Below, one piece after another: positions 1 to 6,772 of a DNA stretch of 7,835 nt (positions are counted from its first letter, which is position 1; each line of letters begins with the position of its first letter). The stretch is taken from NCBI GenBank assembly GCA_021163905.1, contig JAGGTG010000156.1:1-7835 (forward strand). Direction: 5' to 3'. The notes under the pieces are model-generated. The model made no database searches. It was not told the DNA's origin and saw nothing but the letters and a program-made list of their open reading frames with translations. The stretch is from Candidatus Aerophobota bacterium. GTDB taxonomy: Bacteria > Aerophobota > Aerophobia > Aerophobales > B3-G15. The translations under genes and the position numbers were made by a program.

Positions 1-32
1 TGACGCAACGACGCAACGACCCAATGACCCAA
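1..32. repeat. Short tandem repeat, period 8, about four units
   Basis: Four consecutive 8-base units read TGACGCAA, CGACGCAA, CGACCCAA and TGACCCAA. The first and last base-level differences are single substitutions, so this is a slightly degenerate tandem array. It runs off the left edge of the window, so its true length is unknown. It lies about 100 bases downstream of the last gene (nagB). No coding potential or known function is visible; it may be an intergenic simple repeat. Confidence 0.7.
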
Positions 33-133
33 TAGACCACGGCCAAACAGGTAAAACAGACGAGATACCGGCAAAGCTGTAAGTTTTCTAACGAGAATTT
101 TTACAAAACCGGAGAAAAATAAGGTAGGCTAAT

Positions 134-916
134 TTATATCTCCTCCAGTCTCGATGCTATTCTTTCCGCATAGATATAATAATCTTTTCTCTTTAAATTT
201 TGAGAGGCCTCCTCGTCTAAAACTATAATCACCTTTGGATGAAGTTGAAGAGCAGAGGAGGTGCACTCAGATGATACGGGTCCTTCCACACATTTTTGCA
301 CGGCTTCTGCTTTATTTTTCCCACTTGCAAGAAGCATACACTCCTTTGCTTCCATAATAGTTCCCACTCCCATAGTTATAGCGTATCTTGGTACCTCATC
401 CTTATTTTTAAAAAATCTTGCGTTGTCCTCCACCGTTTCTGGAGCAAGAGTTTTAATCCTGGTTCTTGAACCAAGTGAGGATCCTGGTTCATTAAACCCT
501 ATATGGCCATCTCTTCCTATCCCTAAAATCTGCAGATCTATTCCTCCCACCTGTTTAATTTTATCCTCATACCATTGACAGTACGTCTTTATGTCCCTTA
601 CTCTACCCGATGGTATATACACCCTATCTGGATCTATATTTATATGGGAAAAAAGATTGTTCCACATAAAATAATGGTAACTCTGAGGATGGGATGGAGA
701 AAGCCCCCAGTACTCATCTAAATTAAAGGTGGTTACCTTGGAAAAGTCGAGTCCTTCCTCCTTATGCAGGCGAACAAGTTCCTGATACATCCCAAGAGGT
801 GTGCTTCCAGTTGCAAGACCAAGAACTATATCCGGCTTATTTCTTATCCTCTCAGCTACTATCTGTGCTGCTTTCTTACTCATTCCCTCATAATCAGGCT
901 CAATAATTATCCTCAT
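134..916 (-). CDS. nagB: Glucosamine-6-phosphate deaminase
   Basis: The 260-residue product is a cytoplasmic enzyme converting glucosamine-6-phosphate to fructose-6-phosphate plus ammonia, the step that brings amino sugars into glycolysis. The family signatures are all present: the phosphate-binding LGLATGSTPLG (residues 32-42), FNLDEYWGL (64-72) and GIGRDGHIGFNEPG (132-145). By alignment from memory with the E. coli enzyme, D67, D136, H138 and E143 correspond to catalytic Asp72, Asp141, His143 and Glu148. SRTRIKT (150-156) matches the segment carrying E. coli allosteric residues Arg158 and Lys160, and tyrosines 246, 247 and 249 lie near the position of Tyr254, so N-acetylglucosamine-6-phosphate activation is possible (inference). 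The length is close to the usual 240-266. The ATG start is supported by AGGAGT at 922-927. It is the last gene of the operon, 15 bases after the ACP gene. There is no nagA in the window. Confidence 0.96.
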   Translation of the reverse strand: MRIIIEPDYEGMSKKAAQIVAERIRNKPDIVLGLATGSTPLGMYQELVRLHKEEGLDFSKVTTFNLDEYWGLSPSHPQSYHYFMWNNLFSHINIDPDRVYIPSGRVRDIKTYCQWYEDKIKQVGGIDLQILGIGRDGHIGFNEPGSSLGSRTRIKTLAPETVEDNARFFKNKDEVPRYAITMGVGTIMEAKECMLLASGKNKAEAVQKCVEGPVSSECTSSALQLHPKVIIVLDEEASQNLKRKDYYIYAERIASRLEEI

Positions 917-931
917 TTTAAACTCCTGATA

Positions 932-1177
932 TTAGTTATTTTTTTCCTCAACTTTTTTTCTGATATAATCCACAGCTTTTCCTACTGTATCAACCCTCTC
1001 TGCATCCTCCGGAGGAATCTCTATATCAAACTCAGCCTCAAAGGCAGCCACTAACTCCACAGTGGCAAAAGAATCCACCCCTAAGTCCCGGACAAGATGA
1101 GCCTCATTCTCAACCTCCTCCGGCTTTACTTTGGTAACTTTAACAATAATATCCTTAACTTTCTCCTCCAGTGTCAT
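932..1177 (-). CDS. Acyl carrier protein
   Basis: This 81-residue acidic protein has the size and pattern of a type II acyl carrier protein. LGVDSFATVELVAAFEAEFDIEIP (split across residues 32-55) contains the phosphopantetheine attachment serine, S36, in a DSF context rather than the more common DSL. The helix II acidic face (E41, E47, E49) is of the kind that docks partner enzymes. It should be made as an apo-protein and activated by a holo-ACP synthase that is not encoded here. The ATG start follows a strong GGGAGG site (1183-1188) at 5 bases. No fatty acid or polyketide synthase gene is nearby: its neighbours are the GlmU-like gene (27-base gap) and nagB (15-base gap). It may be the housekeeping ACP displaced from a fab cluster or a dedicated carrier. 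I leave the symbol blank because acpP status cannot be judged from one window. Confidence 0.93.
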   Translation of the reverse strand: MTLEEKVKDIIVKVTKVKPEEVENEAHLVRDLGVDSFATVELVAAFEAEFDIEIPPEDAERVDTVGKAVDYIRKKVEEKNN

Positions 1178-1204
1178 TTTTTCCTCCCTGGTTGTGTAAC
1201 AAAT

Positions 1205-2467
1205 TTACCTTCTACTTCTTGCAATCATCTCTTTTCTTTCCCCATCTGTAATTTTAAAAACCTCCTCTAAAATTCTCTCCTGTTCAGAAGATAGTCTTAC
1301 ACCTCTTCTTTCCATAACCACCTTTGCTGTGTTAATAATTCCCTTAAGTCCTGAACCTTTGTAGAACTTTTGATTAAGGTACCAGCAAAAAGAAGGGATA
1401 TGTTTAGGTGTCACACCTCCTCCTGCAACTACATTTGAACCAACTCCAATCACACATCCTGTATTTAAAAGAGTGCCTATCCCGGTTTTACTGTGATCTC
1501 CAATAAAGGAGCCAACCTTTGTCTGGCCAGAATCCCGAAGTTCACCATTAATATACACCTGAACGCTGGTATAATCATTCTTGAGATCACTTGTAGTGGT
1601 TAAAGCCCCGATATTTACCCACTCTCCCAGGTAGCTGTGACCTATAAATCCCTCGTGGTACTTATTGGTAAATCCATGGATAATGGTCTCCTCTATTTCT
1701 CCACCCCCTACTCTACACACAGGACCAATATAGGTTCCCTCTCTTATATTTCCTTTAGCCTGAGAGTTTCTCCCTATATAGCAGGGACCCTCTATTCTGG
1801 TTAAAGATAAAACCTTTGCCCCCTCATCAATGAAAATCGGTCCTGATTTGGTGCTTAAAACTACCAGAGGTTCAATTTCTGCAGAGGATGCTATAAATAT
1901 CTTATCAGAATCTCCCTCAATAAACGATCCAGAGGGAAAAGTTCCCTTTATTCCAACTCTTCCTAAAAGGATAAAATCTTTTTCCATCTGAGAGGCATTA
2001 TTGTTTATAAGGTCCCATAGATAATTAATTAAGGTAACTTTTATCTTTTTGCTCTTTGTATTCTCAGCTAATCCTGTCAAAATTTCCCTTAAATTTAAGT
2101 CATCCGAGTATATATCCTGCAGTGTTTTTTTTCTTGCTCTTAGGTAAAGAAGGGTATCATTAAAAAAACCTGCTTCTTCCTCACCTTCCAGTTTTAACTC
2201 ATCTTTTTGCATAAGCCATCTACCATTAACAAAAAGAACATCATCCCCCATTAAACTATCCATTTTATTTACAGGAAGACCGTAATACCTCTCAAACCAG
2301 GAAGCCAGGTAATCCCTCATAAAGTAACATACTTTATCGGTTCCAAGATGAGTTTGAATTCTTTCTCTAAGGGTAAAATATCCACACTTAAGCTCAAAAA
2401 CAGGCCGAGTTAAAGACAGGGGGTAAAAATTAGCATAAGTTTCATCCTCAAATATACACACTTTCAT
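1205..2467 (-). CDS. GlmU-like protein: putative sugar nucleotidyltransferase/acyltransferase with C-terminal left-handed beta-helix
   Basis: The 420-residue protein resembles the alternative bacterial GlmU family, annotated as UDP-N-acetylglucosamine diphosphorylase/glucosamine-1-phosphate N-acetyltransferase. The N-terminal FEDETYANFYPLSLTRPVFEL (split; residues 6-26) matches the characteristic opening of that family. Residues about 195-355 form hexapeptide turns of a left-handed beta-helix, including IGRNSQAKGNIREGTYIGP (231-249) and the family hallmark NKYHEGFIGHSYLGEWVNIG (268-287), followed by SDLKNDY (293-299). I do not see the glycine-rich GxGTRM nucleotide-binding signature of classical GlmU, so uridylyl transfer is unproven; the acyltransferase half is the firmer prediction. 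The ATG overlaps the ackA stop by four bases (ATGA, 2464-2467), with AAGGAG at 2476-2481, indicating translational coupling. Upstream Pta/AckA handle acetyl-CoA, the expected acetyl donor, and downstream nagB consumes the related hexosamine phosphate. Another sugar-1-phosphate may be the substrate. Confidence 0.8.
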   Translation of the reverse strand: MKVCIFEDETYANFYPLSLTRPVFELKCGYFTLRERIQTHLGTDKVCYFMRDYLASWFERYYGLPVNKMDSLMGDDVLFVNGRWLMQKDELKLEGEEEAGFFNDTLLYLRARKKTLQDIYSDDLNLREILTGLAENTKSKKIKVTLINYLWDLINNNASQMEKDFILLGRVGIKGTFPSGSFIEGDSDKIFIASSAEIEPLVVLSTKSGPIFIDEGAKVLSLTRIEGPCYIGRNSQAKGNIREGTYIGPVCRVGGGEIEETIIHGFTNKYHEGFIGHSYLGEWVNIGALTTTSDLKNDYTSVQVYINGELRDSGQTKVGSFIGDHSKTGIGTLLNTGCVIGVGSNVVAGGGVTPKHIPSFCWYLNQKFYKGSGLKGIINTAKVVMERRGVRLSSEQERILEEVFKITDGERKEMIARSRR

Positions 2468-3669
2468 CTACAAATCTCCTTTTCCTGAATGATCCTTTGA
2501 GTCTCCCGGGCAATCATAATCTCCTCATCGGTAGGAATAACCAGAATTTTCACCTTAGAGTTATCTTTGCTAATGATGTGATTATCAGGTTTCTTATTTT
2601 TATCCTCATCAAGATCTATTCCTAAAAATCCAAGACCACTGCAAATATCTTTTCGGATCTCTGGCTCATTTTCTCCTATCCCTCCTGTGAAAACCAGGCT
2701 ATCCAGCCCTCCTAAAACAGCAGTATAGGCACCGATGTACTTTTTTATCCTGTAGGTAAAAACATCAAGGGCCAAACTTGCCAGATAATTCCCGGCTTTA
2801 CTTTCCTTTTGCAGATCCCTTACATCGTTACTAACTCCTGAAATTCCCAGCAATCCACTTTTTGTATTTAAAATATCCTGAAGCTCATAGGTAGATAAAC
2901 CAATTTTACCAATTAGCCATAAAACTAATGCCGGATCAAGATCACCACATCTTGTTCCCATTACAAGACCTTCCAGAGGGGTAAAACCCATACTTGTATC
3001 AATGGATTTTCCCCCTTTAACAGCTGTAATACTACAGCCATTACCAAGATGACAGGTTATCATCTTTAATTTTTTTAAAGGAATACCCATTAAGTAAGCT
3101 GCTCTTTGAGAGACATACCTGTGAGAAGTTCCATGAAATCCGTATCTTCTCACCCTGTATTTTTCGTAATAATTGTAGGGAAGCCCGTATAAAAAAGCCC
3201 TTGGAGGAAGAGATTGATGGAAAGTCGTATCAAATACAGCAACCTGCGGGGTCTGGGGAAGAAGACTGCAAGCTGCCTCAATTCCAGCAAGATTTGGTGG
3301 ATTATGTAAAGGAGCAAGAGGGATGAGTCTGCGTATAGTTTCAATCACTTTATCGTCTATTAAAGTTGGCTGTAAAAACTTTTCTCCTCCATGAACTACC
3401 CTGTGTCCCACAGCTGATATTTGAGAAAGATCCTTGATAACACCTTTATCATTATCGGTAATGATACTAAGAAGATCCTTTAGCCCTTTTTTATGATTTA
3501 TGATTTTCCCCTCAATTTTAATTTTTCTTCCCATTAAAAAATGTATCTGCCAGGAATTTTTCTCTCCAATTCTCTCAAGGATTCCACGGGCAATAATCTC
3601 TTCCTCTTCCATGTCAATTAATTTGTACTTTATGGATGAGCTACCACAGTTAATTACCAGTATTTTCAT
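2464..3669 (-). CDS. ackA: Acetate kinase
   Basis: The 401-residue product interconverts acetyl phosphate plus ADP with acetate plus ATP in the cytoplasm, and with Pta makes ATP by fermentation. The sequence carries the ASKHA-fold signatures: N-terminal LVINCGSSSIKYK (4-16), GHRVVHGG (88-95), VFDTTFHQSLP (145-155), YGFHGTSHRYVS (176-187), HLGNGCS (207-213), MGTRCGDLDP (237-246) and FTGGIGENEPEIR (327-339). By comparison from memory with the Methanosarcina enzyme, N7, R90, H122, D147, H179 and R240 and a glutamate at 382/383 match the known active-site residues, so the enzyme looks intact. Length is typical (about 400). The ATG start has AGGAGG at 3679-3684 with a 9-base spacer. The first 20 bases lie inside the 3' end of pta, and the stop overlaps the next gene by ATGA, so translation is probably coupled on both sides. 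Confidence 0.97.
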   Translation of the reverse strand: MKILVINCGSSSIKYKLIDMEEEEIIARGILERIGEKNSWQIHFLMGRKIKIEGKIINHKKGLKDLLSIITDNDKGVIKDLSQISAVGHRVVHGGEKFLQPTLIDDKVIETIRRLIPLAPLHNPPNLAGIEAACSLLPQTPQVAVFDTTFHQSLPPRAFLYGLPYNYYEKYRVRRYGFHGTSHRYVSQRAAYLMGIPLKKLKMITCHLGNGCSITAVKGGKSIDTSMGFTPLEGLVMGTRCGDLDPALVLWLIGKIGLSTYELQDILNTKSGLLGISGVSNDVRDLQKESKAGNYLASLALDVFTYRIKKYIGAYTAVLGGLDSLVFTGGIGENEPEIRKDICSGLGFLGIDLDEDKNKKPDNHIISKDNSKVKILVIPTDEEIMIARETQRIIQEKEICR

Positions 3670-4672
3670 AGTTTTTGTCCTCCTGAGCTCGAACCACAGT
3701 TATAGCAGTAAGACCAAGAATATCCTCTACTTTAGCACCCCTTGATAGATCGTTAACAGGCAAATTAAAACCCTGAAGAATTGGGCCGTAAGATGTCGCA
3801 TCTGCCAGGTACTGCACCAGTTTGTAGGCAATATTGGCAGCATCAAGATTGGGAAAGATAAGAATATTTGCCCTTCCAGCTACCTTACTTTCCTTCACCT
3901 TTCTTTTAGCTACCTCTGGAATTAAGGCTGCATCTGCCTGAAGATCTCCATCAATTAAAAGATAAGGAGCACGTTGCCTGGCTAACTCTGCTGCTCTAAT
4001 TACCTTATCGACTAAGGGATGGGAGGCACTTTTTTGGGTGGAAAAGGAGAGAAAAGCAACCCGGGGCTGCCAGCCTAAAAGCTTTTTAACATTATTAGCG
4101 GTGGTTAAGGCAATATCGACAAGTTCCTCAGAAGTTGGATCTGGGTTAACTGCAGCATCAGCGAAAACAAGAGCTCCTTTTTCTCCCACTTCAGTTTTTT
4201 TGGTAACCATAATAAAAAAACTTGAGGGAATTTTGATTCCCTTTTGTAAACCTATAATCAGCATCGAGGATTTTAAAACACTTGATGTGGGATTTGCCGC
4301 CCCGGCTATCATTCCTGCAGCATCTCCGCATCTTACCATCAGTGCACCAAAATTTAATGGTTTTCGTAAAAGAGCCTCAGCCATTTTAGGCGAAAAAAAA
4401 CTATCCTTGCGCAGTGTATGATAGAAGTTAATATATTTCTCGTTTTTGCATTCCACCTTGGGGTCTTTAATTTTAACCTCATCCAGCGATAAATTAAGAT
4501 CCTTAGCCTTCAGAGCAATCTTATCTTTATCTCCCAGCAAATAAGGAAAAGCTATACCCTCCCTTACAGCTTTAACTGCTGCTTTTAAAATCCTCTCATC
4601 TTCTCCCTCGGGAAAAACAATAGCCTTGGGGTTCCTTTTTGCCCTATCCTTAAATTCCTCGAGTAAGAACAA
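3650..4672 (-). CDS. pta: Phosphate acetyltransferase (short form)
   Basis: The 340-residue protein belongs to the PTA/PTB family and transfers the acetyl group of acetyl-CoA to phosphate, giving acetyl phosphate for AckA. Visible signatures are IVFPEGEDERIL (18-29), LRKD (87-90), ALMVRCGDAAGMIAGA (110-125), VFADAAVNPDPTSEEL (169-184) and PILQGFNLPVNDLSRGAKVEDI (split; 297-318). S310, R311 and D317 fit catalytic Ser309, Arg310 and Asp316 of the Methanosarcina enzyme, and R88 fits Arg87. In the CoA-side segment, however, the usual TxDTVRPAL-type stretch is NPTSSVLKSSML (127-138), with lysine 134 in place of the usual arginine. This could shift acyl-CoA preference, so other short-chain acyl groups are possible. 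It lacks the N-terminal P-loop/DRTGG domains of long Pta. The start is TTG with AGGAGG at 4678-4683 and a 5-base spacer; the first internal Met is residue 97, too far in. It lies 12 bases after the preceding gene. Confidence 0.93.
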   Translation of the reverse strand: MFLLEEFKDRAKRNPKAIVFPEGEDERILKAAVKAVREGIAFPYLLGDKDKIALKAKDLNLSLDEVKIKDPKVECKNEKYINFYHTLRKDSFFSPKMAEALLRKPLNFGALMVRCGDAAGMIAGAANPTSSVLKSSMLIIGLQKGIKIPSSFFIMVTKKTEVGEKGALVFADAAVNPDPTSEELVDIALTTANNVKKLLGWQPRVAFLSFSTQKSASHPLVDKVIRAAELARQRAPYLLIDGDLQADAALIPEVAKRKVKESKVAGRANILIFPNLDAANIAYKLVQYLADATSYGPILQGFNLPVNDLSRGAKVEDILGLTAITVVRAQEDKNYENTGN

Positions 4673-4677
4673 AGCTA

Positions 4678-4683
4678 CCTCCT
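4678..4683 (-). promoter_or_regulatory. Ribosome binding site that decides the TTG start of pta
   Basis: AGGAGG, extended to GAGGAGGT, sits 5 bases before the TTG at 4672-4670 and immediately next to the TAA stop of the preceding oxidoreductase gene. No ATG or GTG lies in a better position, and the protein family alignment begins right at this TTG, so the TTG start is well supported. The stop codon, the site and the start are packed within 18 bases, suggesting ribosomes terminating upstream reinitiate here. Confidence 0.85.
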
Positions 4684-4684
4684 C

Positions 4685-5674
4685 TTATCCATAATCAACG
4701 TATACCGTATCACCTTTTTCTAAAGAACGATAAGCACTCAGAGCTACAGCTAAAGCCTTCCTGCCATCCTCACCGGTAATACTTACGGGTCTATTTTCTT
4801 TAATGCAGCTAATAAAATCCTTTATCATCTCCAGATCAGGGTCCTGACCCCAGTAGTGCCAGATAGATTTTATCCGCTCATCATTATAAGAGGCAATTCC
4901 TTGCTTAAAGGCATCCATGTCTATAACACCTTTGGTTCCGTATATTCGCATGGTTACATCTCCCCAGAAGGGGAAATTCTTTGGCCTGGACCAGCTACAG
5001 TCAAGACTCGCAATTACTCCATTTCCCAAAGTCAGGGATAAAAGAGCACAATCCTCAACTTCAAGAGGTTGAATAAGAGTTGATGCATGAGCATATACCT
5101 TTTTAACTTCTGTTTTTAACATCCAACGCAGAAGATCCACTACGTGAACTGTATGATCCATTATTGCTCCTCCCCCGGATAATTCTTTTTTCTGAAACCA
5201 TCCAGGGGGAACTGTCCCATGGTTGGTACAACTTGCAGCAACCACTTTACCCAAGGACCCTCTGTCCAGATACTCCTTTAAAAATCTTACCGGGGGGCTG
5301 TATCTCATAGGAAAAGCTGTCTGCAGCTTAACTTTATTTTTCTGACAGACCTCTATCATAAATTGTGCATCTTCTAAACTGGTGGCAATAGGTTTCTCAC
5401 ATAAAATATGCACCTTATGTTCCGAGGCTATCCTCACATGCTCTCGATGGAGAGCATTTTCTGAGCAGATAATTACTCCATCAAGTCTTTGGTCAAGTAA
5501 ATCCTCATAATCTTCAAAATATGTCGTTCCAAACATACGAGCAGCCTGAGTTCCTCTGTAAGGATTATCATCATATATCCCTGCAAGATCAACTTCCGAA
5601 ATCTTACCTATAGCCCGAGCGTAGCTATAGGCATGCATATGGGCAAAACTAACCATTCCTATTTTGACTTTCAA
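4685..5674 (-). CDS. Gfo/Idh/MocA family oxidoreductase (second of pair)
   Basis: This 329-residue protein is a predicted NAD(P)-dependent oxidoreductase of the glucose-fructose oxidoreductase/inositol dehydrogenase family. The N-terminal Rossmann domain (about 1-120) carries the LCEKPIA motif (91-97) and the C-terminal alpha/beta domain has the catalytic GGGAIMDHTVH (167-177). K94, D173 and H177 are the expected Lys/Asp/His. The dinucleotide loop after the first strand is GMVSFAHMHA (6-15), lacking the usual GxGxxG, a variant seen in part of this family. The start is TTG, overlapping the previous stop as TTGA (5671-5674); AGGAGG at 5685-5690 is 10 bases upstream and an in-frame TGA excludes longer forms. 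The alternative ATG at residue 7 would cut into the first strand. Substrate is unknown: a sugar, polyol or aminosugar derivative is likely from context. With the upstream paralogue it may act in sequential oxidation and reduction steps. Confidence 0.9.
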   Translation of the reverse strand: MKVKIGMVSFAHMHAYSYARAIGKISEVDLAGIYDDNPYRGTQAARMFGTTYFEDYEDLLDQRLDGVIICSENALHREHVRIASEHKVHILCEKPIATSLEDAQFMIEVCQKNKVKLQTAFPMRYSPPVRFLKEYLDRGSLGKVVAASCTNHGTVPPGWFQKKELSGGGAIMDHTVHVVDLLRWMLKTEVKKVYAHASTLIQPLEVEDCALLSLTLGNGVIASLDCSWSRPKNFPFWGDVTMRIYGTKGVIDMDAFKQGIASYNDERIKSIWHYWGQDPDLEMIKDFISCIKENRPVSITGEDGRKALAVALSAYRSLEKGDTVYVDYG

Positions 5675-6666
5675 TTTATCTCACCCTCCTTCACTGGTCT
5701 GCCAGTTCTTGTAGATTCAAGAGAGGCAAGAGATACCTTTAAAGCCTGAACAGCATCCTGAGGAGTAATTTTAGGTTTTTCTTTTTCCTGAATACAAGAG
5801 ATGAAATGCTCTAATTCTACAAAATAAGGATCCCGGGCAAATAAATTTTCAGGAACCCTTTCCTCTTTTCTCCTTGCCTTATCTTTATATACCATAACTG
5901 GCATAGATTCACTGCTATCAAATTGAATTAATCCTTTATCTCCGGTGACTTCCAGTTTTGTGGTAAAGGGAAAATCCTTTGGATGAGCCCAGCTTCCTTC
6001 TACATGAGCTAAAACACCGGTTTGAAATTTTAAATTTACCAGGGCAATACCTTTTCTCTGAGAAAAATTAAAGAATACATTTTGGGCATAGACTGTATCT
6101 ACTTTTCCAAAAACCCAGCACAAAAAATCAAAATCATGAATTAAAAGATCCAGCAATATCCCTCCACTCTTCTCAACATCCCAGTACCAGAAAGAAGGTG
6201 GGGGAGATACTCCTCTAAAGGTTCTAACTACTGCTGGTTGTCCTATTTCTCCTTTTTCTATTAGTTCCTTAACTTTAATATACTGGGGAAAGAACCTAAC
6301 TACATGGCCTATCAGAAGAAAAACCCCTCTTTTTTCTACTTCTTCAACCATCCTTTCAGCATCCCTTAATGTTCTGGCAATAGGTTTCTCACAGATTATG
6401 CTTTTACCTACCTTTGCTGCATGCAGGGTAAATTGTCTATGAGAAGGGGTGGGAGTACAAATATCAATAACCTGGGTTTTACTCTCATCGATAAGAACAT
6501 CAGGATCCTCGTAAAACTTGCACCTATATTCCTTTGCAAGCTTCTCCCCTTTTTCTTTATCTATATCGGATATACTTTCAATACAAACACTTTCCATCTG
6601 AGAATAGCATTTTGCATGCAACCTGCCCATTAAACCTGCCCCAATTATCCCAACTTTTATCACCAT
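5671..6666 (-). CDS. Gfo/Idh/MocA family oxidoreductase (first of pair)
   Basis: The 331-residue product is a predicted cytoplasmic NAD(P)-dependent dehydrogenase of the Gfo/Idh/MocA family, the group that includes inositol 2-dehydrogenase and various sugar 3-dehydrogenases. GIIGAGLMG (6-14) is a standard GxGxxG dinucleotide motif. CTPTPSHRQF (70-79) and CEKPIARTL (92-100) are family signatures, and GGILLDLLIHDFDFL (168-182) carries D173 and H177, which with K94 make the usual catalytic set. The length is typical. The ATG start is supported by AGAGGTGAG directly upstream (6667-6675). It is the first gene after the 106-base gap behind the DeoR-type repressor and overlaps the next oxidoreductase by four bases. 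The pair share the same length and the same catalytic positions but differ much in sequence, so they are old paralogues rather than a recent duplication. The substrate cannot be named from sequence. Confidence 0.93.
   Translation of the reverse strand: MVIKVGIIGAGLMGRLHAKCYSQMESVCIESISDIDKEKGEKLAKEYRCKFYEDPDVLIDESKTQVIDICTPTPSHRQFTLHAAKVGKSIICEKPIARTLRDAERMVEEVEKRGVFLLIGHVVRFFPQYIKVKELIEKGEIGQPAVVRTFRGVSPPPSFWYWDVEKSGGILLDLLIHDFDFLCWVFGKVDTVYAQNVFFNFSQRKGIALVNLKFQTGVLAHVEGSWAHPKDFPFTTKLEVTGDKGLIQFDSSESMPVMVYKDKARRKEERVPENLFARDPYFVELEHFISCIQEKEKPKITPQDAVQALKVSLASLESTRTGRPVKEGEIN
5685..5690 (-). promoter_or_regulatory. Ribosome binding site for the TTG start of the second oxidoreductase
   Basis: AGGAGG lies 10 bases before TTG (5674-5672), inside the 3' end of the upstream oxidoreductase gene. 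The spacer is a little long but still workable. An in-frame TGA between this site and the TTG rules out any earlier start, and the next candidate, ATG at 5656-5654, would be 28 bases from the site. The TTGA overlap of start and stop points to translational coupling of the two oxidoreductases. Confidence 0.75.
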
Positions 6667-6772
6667 CTCACCTCTTGCAAGAAAAGATCACCAGGAATAA
6701 CTTCAAATATTTCTTTTTCGCTTAACTTTTTAAAATGGTAAGAAGTTCAGAGAGTAGGGTGTTTTACCTTCA
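6667..6772 (-). other. Intergenic gap between repressor gene and oxidoreductase operon; possible internal control region
   Basis: This 106-base AT-rich gap is the largest within the gene block. I find no hairpin followed by a T-run, so no convincing terminator for the repressor gene, and no good TTGACA/TATAAT pair. On the plus strand, TTTC at 6710-6713 followed by TTTTTCG at 6714-6720 resembles the TTTC-rich boxes bound by several DeoR-family regulators, and ATCACC (6688-6693) repeats part of the candidate operator in front of the repressor gene. Both matches are short and could be chance. The gap may therefore be simple read-through from the repressor promoter, or hold a weak regulated promoter. 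Confidence 0.35.

Noticed and set aside
69..114. Possible terminator hairpin downstream of nagB (CCGG and TGTAA/TTACA arms)
   Set aside because: The stem is interrupted by unequal internal loops and is not followed by a T-run on the minus strand, so it is too weak to call.
4038..4421. Plus-strand open frame of 127 codons opposite pta
   Set aside because: It lies wholly antisense to a well-conserved pta gene, has no recognisable protein features and is best explained as a shadow frame; the other plus-strand open frames are similar.
6728..6768. GGTAA/TTACC inverted repeat after the repressor gene as a terminator
   Set aside because: Only five pairs around a loop of more than 20 bases, with no GC-rich stem; it could easily be chance.
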